Assembly: GCA_036835325.1 (NCBI GenBank)
Contig: DAITMF010000005.1
Span: forward strand, 1 to 64,000
DNA: 64,000 bases
DNA from: CAMCHP01 sp036835325
GTDB lineage: Bacteria > Bacteroidota > Bacteroidia > Flavobacteriales_D > Sanyastnellaceae
Direction: 5' to 3'
Shown here: piece by piece, positions 61,401 through 64,000 of the stretch
Layout of the letters: each line of letters opens with the position of its first letter
How positions within the stretch are numbered: position 1 is the stretch's first letter
The notes under the pieces: generated by a model
Told to the model about the DNA's origin: nothing
Databases searched by the model: none
The model's input: the letters and a program-made list of their open reading frames with translations, nothing else
Position numbers and translations under genes: made by a program

Positions 61401-61852
61401 GCCATATTGCTGTTGCTCAAGAACACATTGTTCCAAAGACCGCCGCCGGCATCGCCTTCTTTTGCGAAGAAGCATTGCGAACCTCCGCTACCCGTGGTTC
61501 CGTTGCCAAAGGTACCTACTGCACTTGCCACGCGCACCCAGAATGAAAAGGTGGCTCCGGTGGTAAATGCCAGGCTTGGGCTGTGCGCAACGGTCATTTT
61601 GCCTCCATTGCTCACTCCGCCGAATGACAGCGCGCGCGATGGCACACCGAAACGGTCAGCCACGTAGACCGTACCTCCACTTCGCACACCGTTGTTGCCA
61701 TTGCCGCTGGCGTCTTGACTGTTGCCGTCGAGCGGGTAAAACGCGACGAGTCCGTCATTCAAATTCACCTGTGAAAAAAGCGGTGCGAGCGACCCCAACA
61801 CTGTAAAACACGTTAGCAGCGCATAGGCTGCGTTTCTCATGCTTCGTTTCAT
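55478..61852 (-). CDS. Giant T9SS type A cargo with three LamG domains
   Basis: From ATG 61852 the protein has 2,124 residues. A signal peptide (MKRSMRNAAYALLTCFTVL...) is followed by three concanavalin/LamG domains, each with a DxSGNxNN start and a FDDFRIYNRALS-like end: about residues 30-245, 465-690 and 870-1100. They are separated and followed by Ig-like domains with Cys pairs (GxYxxxxxxxGC phrases) and a PKD-like segment (FGLTPQWNFGAGAS). The C-terminal type A sorting domain has RLYPNPANAYFTLELDE. LamG domains usually bind glycans or protein ligands, so an adhesin is likely. An in-frame extension to 62062 was rejected; it does not resemble a signal. The gene stands alone. Confidence 0.93.
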   Translation of the reverse strand: MKRSMRNAAYALLTCFTVLGSLAPLFSQVNLNDGLVAFYPLDGNSQDASGNGNNGVRSGGTVYVADRFGVPSRALSFGGVSNGGKMTVAHSPSLAFTTGATFSFWVRVASAVGTFGNGTTGSGGSQCFFAKEGDAGGGLWNNVFLSNSNMALRLGNNSMATLLGEYASYTTNQWIHYTVVMSASGHQIYVNGVLNAENTVPANFAAMANRPLVLGRFSTNWYPLNGALDDFRVYNRVLTLDEITALANAVQPAISFSGAPTGELCAGEVITLDYSADFLPAPANQFVAELSDAAGSFATVTTSASLTSAAQTGSIDLTIPQSVATGSGYRVRVRSTSPAATSDESGVFSVFSLFGGMANPTAPAGVDQSACFGTDVSLNANPLAGATISWSGPNTFNAGGTNTTLPNIDYTDAGFYTATYSLNGCTALDSLQISVLPAPSAVGQTALLSTSLNSGLIAHLPLNGNGSDVSGNNNNGTLLNGASGDIDRFGAANGSVRLDGVNDYIDLADGVYFDGSPFTVSVWLNKQGNPSFSRYFDFGNGQQNNNVLAFITNGTNGRPGAQIYSGNTAQSSMTSPTAVPLNLWHLMTMTFENGTARVYINGVQVVSGPQNTPLNVVRNVCYIGRSNWPNDGYANGRFDDFRIYNRALSVGEIQQLVLEQPNALAVTASSNLVCVGSSIQITLDNTQFGVNYSIVDANSGTTVAAAQSGNGASLAFTVPQVLANSVYEINASASFNDCAIVAGSVSINVLDEPLPPVVQPLTLCQEESGELVASGAPADAVYRWYSAAVGGQLLLESATGSFDTGILESSLTLFVSILYSDGCESERVPATATVINPVAPIDLDAGLLIYFTFDQTLQDFSGNNYNASVFGTNSYVNDRNGIPLAAINSTATGGGGSNYITAGNPAAINALTNQVTFSFWIRQTQTWFGSDGFEGFMPLINKWSGSTGLYSGLRMINPSNMSNRVRWRVNGSAFVDGNTNVPVGQWHHVVCTYNGAQLRVYQNGVLTGTVNHSGNIATTGNELQIGRQANGNGPGGVTYRGDWDQVRIYNRALSVQEIQVLFNNESILFSNAPFCDEEEALELSTFNFPNAEYAWSGPNGFTSTQQNPDPIPNADSELNSGTYTLQVTVEGCSSDVWSSNVVIHPIPEQPATTNASVCSSGNAVLTASGAPTGGSYRWYTTATGGTPISGQTGPTLTLNNVTQTTSRWVSTIANGCESERSEVTAVYFSDLNTALGVSSSVVCTTDDEATLVVQNAEPFVEYQAFSNNQPVSEPVTGGGNLNIAVQIANLELGNNAIVIQATQPGCGALPLNNVANIEVIAAQPASITALSEPSFCEGESVQLVASQGASYLWSNGAATNTITVTSSGQWSVSVTDANGCVSTTPVFTTSANEVPNPVITAAAPFICPNSTVQLTVTGAESYLWSTGSTGTSISADEAGNYIVTAFNGACSVESAPFALEAGALPNLQTSASSTQVCAGEAVTLTATGADSYAWSNGVQNGVPFIPQQTQTYSVTGVVTNGCSLSAQLTVTVNPLPVATFTASSLALCGPVNNITLTATVAGQANYDWLFNGELLGAQNASSITVTVAGEFTLIVTSAEGCSASSSVTLIEGELPTVSASADATTVCEGETALLTVVTETGNAAQWFFNGQPAPGNSNGLVYEASLAGIYTVEVTHPDGCSLLSEAITIGVIDAPALELSASQTALCDGETALLITTVEEGGSYAWTFNGAPIPNANAADLVADEPGTYGVIFTVNGCNSIAQIAIESGQLPAAAGPVLGNPGELCAGESFVLSVNNQADANQYTWTISPANAASIGSGQGTNQVVVNPMNSNFTVSVTPQNSCGTGTPSSTSITVTDDFFCFGQVMFAANATAICTGNQVTFSNYTNQQVFFGLTPQWNFGAGASPSSSTSQGPVTVTYTTPGVKTVTLSYVDFFGEVFEQEVKTDYINVSNGPVTSPISGPTLVSCDINAATYSVEFTPGSSYTWSVSAGIQIASGQGSNQVTVNFNGTFGTVSVIETSASGCQGVPVSVTVDCEVGVEGLDDSGRVRLYPNPANAYFTLELDEKWHGAEWELVDLQGRRIGNGLVTSEVNTIDVSHCAGGSYIVRLLAPNLQKSLRLVVTR

Positions 61853-61955
61853 TCGATTCTGTTTAACCTTAATGGTATGCAAAGGTGCAACCGCACAGTG
61901 TTGAACCCATTCACTGACGTTGCAGATGTTTGCACCCATGTTGCATGGGTTGAAT

Positions 61956-64000
61956 TTAGTGGGCTTTTCGCACGTAATCAGTGGGAGACATGCCCTCTGA
62001 TTCAGAGAAGCTTCGTGTGAAATACGATGGGCTGCCAAAGCCGGTCGCATAGGCGACTTCACTCACCGAAAAGCGTTGTTCGCGTAGCAAGTCTTTGGCT
62101 TTTTCGATCCGCACCTTGCGCAAGAAATGCGATGCTGATAGTCCGGTCAGTTGAGTGAGTTTTCGGTGCAATTGGCTTCTGCTGAGGTTCAACAGCTCGG
62201 CGAAGCGTTCAATACTGAAATCAGAATCATCGAGGTTGGCGAGCACAATTTGGGTGGCATCGTTCACGAAAGCATGTGCGCTCTTCAGCCGTTCTTCAGC
62301 CGTTGGTGCGGGCTGTGACGCGTAGCGGCTCGCCTGCAAGCGCATGCGTTCGATTAAGTTCGACGCCGTGTAGCGCAATTCATCGGGGTCAAAGGGCTTC
62401 GGGAGGTAGGCATCGGCGCCATAGCCGAGCGCACTGAGCCGTGCATCAAGGCTGCTGCGCGATGAAAACACAACAACCGGAATTGCATTGGTGAGGGCAT
62501 CGCTGCGCAGCTTGGCCAGAAGCTCAAAACCATCTGATTCAGGCATCGCCACGTCGGTTATGACCAAATCAGGCAAGTGTTCAACGATGCGCTCGTACGC
62601 AATGGCCCCATTCGAAGCCTCAATTACGTTGAAACTTTCGCGCAAAATTGAGGCAGTGTACCGCAGCAAATCGAGGTCATCTTCGGCAAGTACAACGGTG
62701 GGTTTGTCATCGTTGGTTTCTATTTTTTCGCTGCGCGGATGGTGGAGTTCAATCGGCAGGGTGACCGAGAAACAGTTGGATCGTTCACCGTTCGAAGTGA
62801 CCTGTATGTGTCCTCCGGCCAATTCGGTGACCTCTTTGACGGTTGACAAACCGATGCCGCTACCGGCAAGCTCATTGTGTTTGGGCAGCCGACCGAAACG
62901 TTCGAAGAGCAGTGTGTGTTGGTGTTCGGGAATCGGCTCGCTTGAGCTGGTGACCGATACCACCAAAGCTTCAGCACTTAGCTCGAGTTTCACCAGTACT
63001 GCCGTATTCGGGTCGCCGTATTTGGTTGCGTTGCTGACCAAGTTGTTCACGCTGAGTTCGAAAGCGTTGACCGGGTAGCTCACCCAAAGATCCGATTTCG
63101 GCAGCTCGACCTCGAGGCGTTGATGGCGTTCGGCCAGTGCTTCAGCGAAGGCTTCGAGCAAATCGGAAAGCTGCGCAGCAGGATTCCCGAACTCGTGCAC
63201 CACCGTGTAGGCTGTTCGATCGGTTTTTGACGCATCGAGCAATTCGGTTACCAAGCGCACCAAGCGATCGGTTTGCCGGCGGATTAAGACAATGCGCGAA
63301 CCGTATTTTTCGGCCACGTCGGCATCGCGCGAAATCTCGGCGATGGGCGCAGCAATCAAGGTAAGGGGCGTGCGGATTTCATGCACGATGTTGGCGAAGA
63401 TTTTTGCCTTTGCCTGTGCCAGCCGCTGATCGCCTTTTCGGCGCTGCGCAATCAGAAGGGCACCTGCAATGCCCAGCACCACGGCGAGCACAAGTGCAAA
63501 CAGAATGTAGCTTCGCTTGGTACGTTCGCTGGCCAGTTGCTCTTCGCCGACTCGAAGTTGCTTCTCTTTTTCAAGAGTTTGGTAGCGGATATCGAGTTCT
63601 TCAATGGCGCGTTGGCGGTCATTTTCGAAAACCTTGTTGGTGTATTCGAGCTCGCGTTGCTTGTCGTCGAAAGCGGCTTTGTGGTTGCCCATAGCTAAAA
63701 GCACACGGCTTCGCGTACCGTACACCGTAATAAGGTAGCGGTCGTTGCCGACCTCCTGTGCGAGAAGTTCGGCCTGATTGAGATCATTCAGCGCGTCGAT
63801 TGCATTGCCTTGTTCAAAGTGCACTTCGCCGAGGTTGTGCCAGGCTGAAATCAATCCGGCATTCATCTCGAACCGCGTTGCATATTCGATGCTTTTGCTG
63901 TAGTAGTACACTGCCGAATCAAGCTGTTGAAATGCCGTATGGTGCAGGCCACCGAGCGAATTGTAGAGGGTGGTCAAGTAGCGGTCTTCACCTTTTGAAA
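61956..64000 (-). CDS. Hybrid sensor kinase/response regulator with AraC-type output (5' end outside window)
   Basis: The frame is open to the window edge; 680 residues are visible. TPR-like repeats at the start (AVYYYSKSIEYATRFEMN) lead to one TM helix (SYILFALVLAVVLGIAGALLI). A histidine kinase follows: H-box ANIVHEIRTPLTLIAAP, N-box VNNLVSNATKYG, and G-box GSGIGLSTVKEV. A receiver domain has its phospho-acceptor Asp in DLVITDVAMPESDG. The C-terminal AraC-type HTH ends in SVSEVAYATGFGSPSYFTRSF. Such one-component hybrid systems often control carbohydrate or surface genes in Bacteroidota. The adjacent giant cargo gene, 103 bp downstream on the same strand, is a possible target. Confidence 0.93.
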   Translation of the reverse strand, partial: SKGEDRYLTTLYNSLGGLHHTAFQQLDSAVYYYSKSIEYATRFEMNAGLISAWHNLGEVHFEQGNAIDALNDLNQAELLAQEVGNDRYLITVYGTRSRVLLAMGNHKAAFDDKQRELEYTNKVFENDRQRAIEELDIRYQTLEKEKQLRVGEEQLASERTKRSYILFALVLAVVLGIAGALLIAQRRKGDQRLAQAKAKIFANIVHEIRTPLTLIAAPIAEISRDADVAEKYGSRIVLIRRQTDRLVRLVTELLDASKTDRTAYTVVHEFGNPAAQLSDLLEAFAEALAERHQRLEVELPKSDLWVSYPVNAFELSVNNLVSNATKYGDPNTAVLVKLELSAEALVVSVTSSSEPIPEHQHTLLFERFGRLPKHNELAGSGIGLSTVKEVTELAGGHIQVTSNGERSNCFSVTLPIELHHPRSEKIETNDDKPTVVLAEDDLDLLRYTASILRESFNVIEASNGAIAYERIVEHLPDLVITDVAMPESDGFELLAKLRSDALTNAIPVVVFSSRSSLDARLSALGYGADAYLPKPFDPDELRYTASNLIERMRLQASRYASQPAPTAEERLKSAHAFVNDATQIVLANLDDSDFSIERFAELLNLSRSQLHRKLTQLTGLSASHFLRKVRIEKAKDLLREQRFSVSEVAYATGFGSPSYFTRSFSESEGMSPTDYVRKAH

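Overview
The window looks like a chromosomal segment of a Bacteroidota bacterium, most likely of the order Flavobacteriales, with G+C near one half. The lineage markers are a fused SecDF, type IX secretion (T9SS) cargo of both C-terminal types with a PorP/SprF partner, a bacillithiol deacetylase, a monocyclic-carotenoid gene cluster, and -7 promoter elements of the form TAnnTTTG close to many start codons. No phage, IS element, integrase, plasmid gene or CRISPR array was seen. One tRNA gene (His) is present.

Layout. 1-13.6 kb is mostly housekeeping: the end of an alkaline-phosphatase-like enzyme, an M61 peptidase, a TM2 protein, a 540-bp non-coding gap, a DUF4159 protein, secDF, tatA, a Ca/Na exchanger, an AlkB-like oxygenase, panB, a pseudouridine synthase, trxB, a HAD-like protein, an M15 peptidase and corA. 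13.6-18.5 kb holds tRNA-His, a glycosyltransferase plus flippase pair, bshB1, a glutathione peroxidase and an M23/LysM peptidase. 18.6-25.3 kb is a tightly coupled carotenoid operon (crtI, crtB, unknown gene, idi, crtD-like, cruF-like, crtZ, lycopene cyclase). Its composition predicts a monocyclic hydroxylated carotenoid such as saproxanthin. 25.3-33.3 kb runs mainly on the minus strand: an EEP-family protein, two rhomboids, mutL, a small membrane protein, ispH, a secreted hypothetical and a saccharopine-dehydrogenase-like enzyme. ispH and idi place two isoprenoid-precursor genes near the carotenoid operon.

33.5-37.9 kb is an operon with a promoter-like element at one end and a strong terminator at the other. 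It encodes a DUF4476 protein, a CsgG-like lipoprotein, an LPP20-family lipoprotein and a further lipoprotein, with no curli or flagellar genes in view. 38.0-49.7 kb is a run of eight same-strand genes with overlaps or gaps of at most 11 bp: type A T9SS cargo, two lipoproteins with weak DUF1549-like features, a Tat-signal DUF1501 protein, a lipoprotein with a CX4CH motif, another lipoprotein, a CUB-bearing type B T9SS cargo and PorP/SprF. I consider this the best candidate for an undescribed cell-surface system. 49.7-55.4 kb has DUF6728, ridA, pabA/trpG, a third rhomboid, a nucleoside phosphorylase, a SirB1-like protein, and a sugar transferase plus DegT aminotransferase pair. 55.5-61.9 kb is one 2,124-residue type A T9SS cargo with three LamG domains. 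The window ends inside a hybrid sensor kinase/response regulator with an AraC-type DNA-binding domain.

The most unusual DNA-level signal is a dispersed motif, GGATGGATG. I count 17 exact copies by eye in 64 kb, against roughly 0.5 expected by chance, and most are preceded by a T-rich tract. Four copies share an exact 15-mer, TTTGGGGGATGGATG. They lie on both strands, in several reading frames and in one intergenic gap, so protein coding does not explain them. The arrangement recalls DNA-uptake or chromosome-organising sequences, but the function is unknown.
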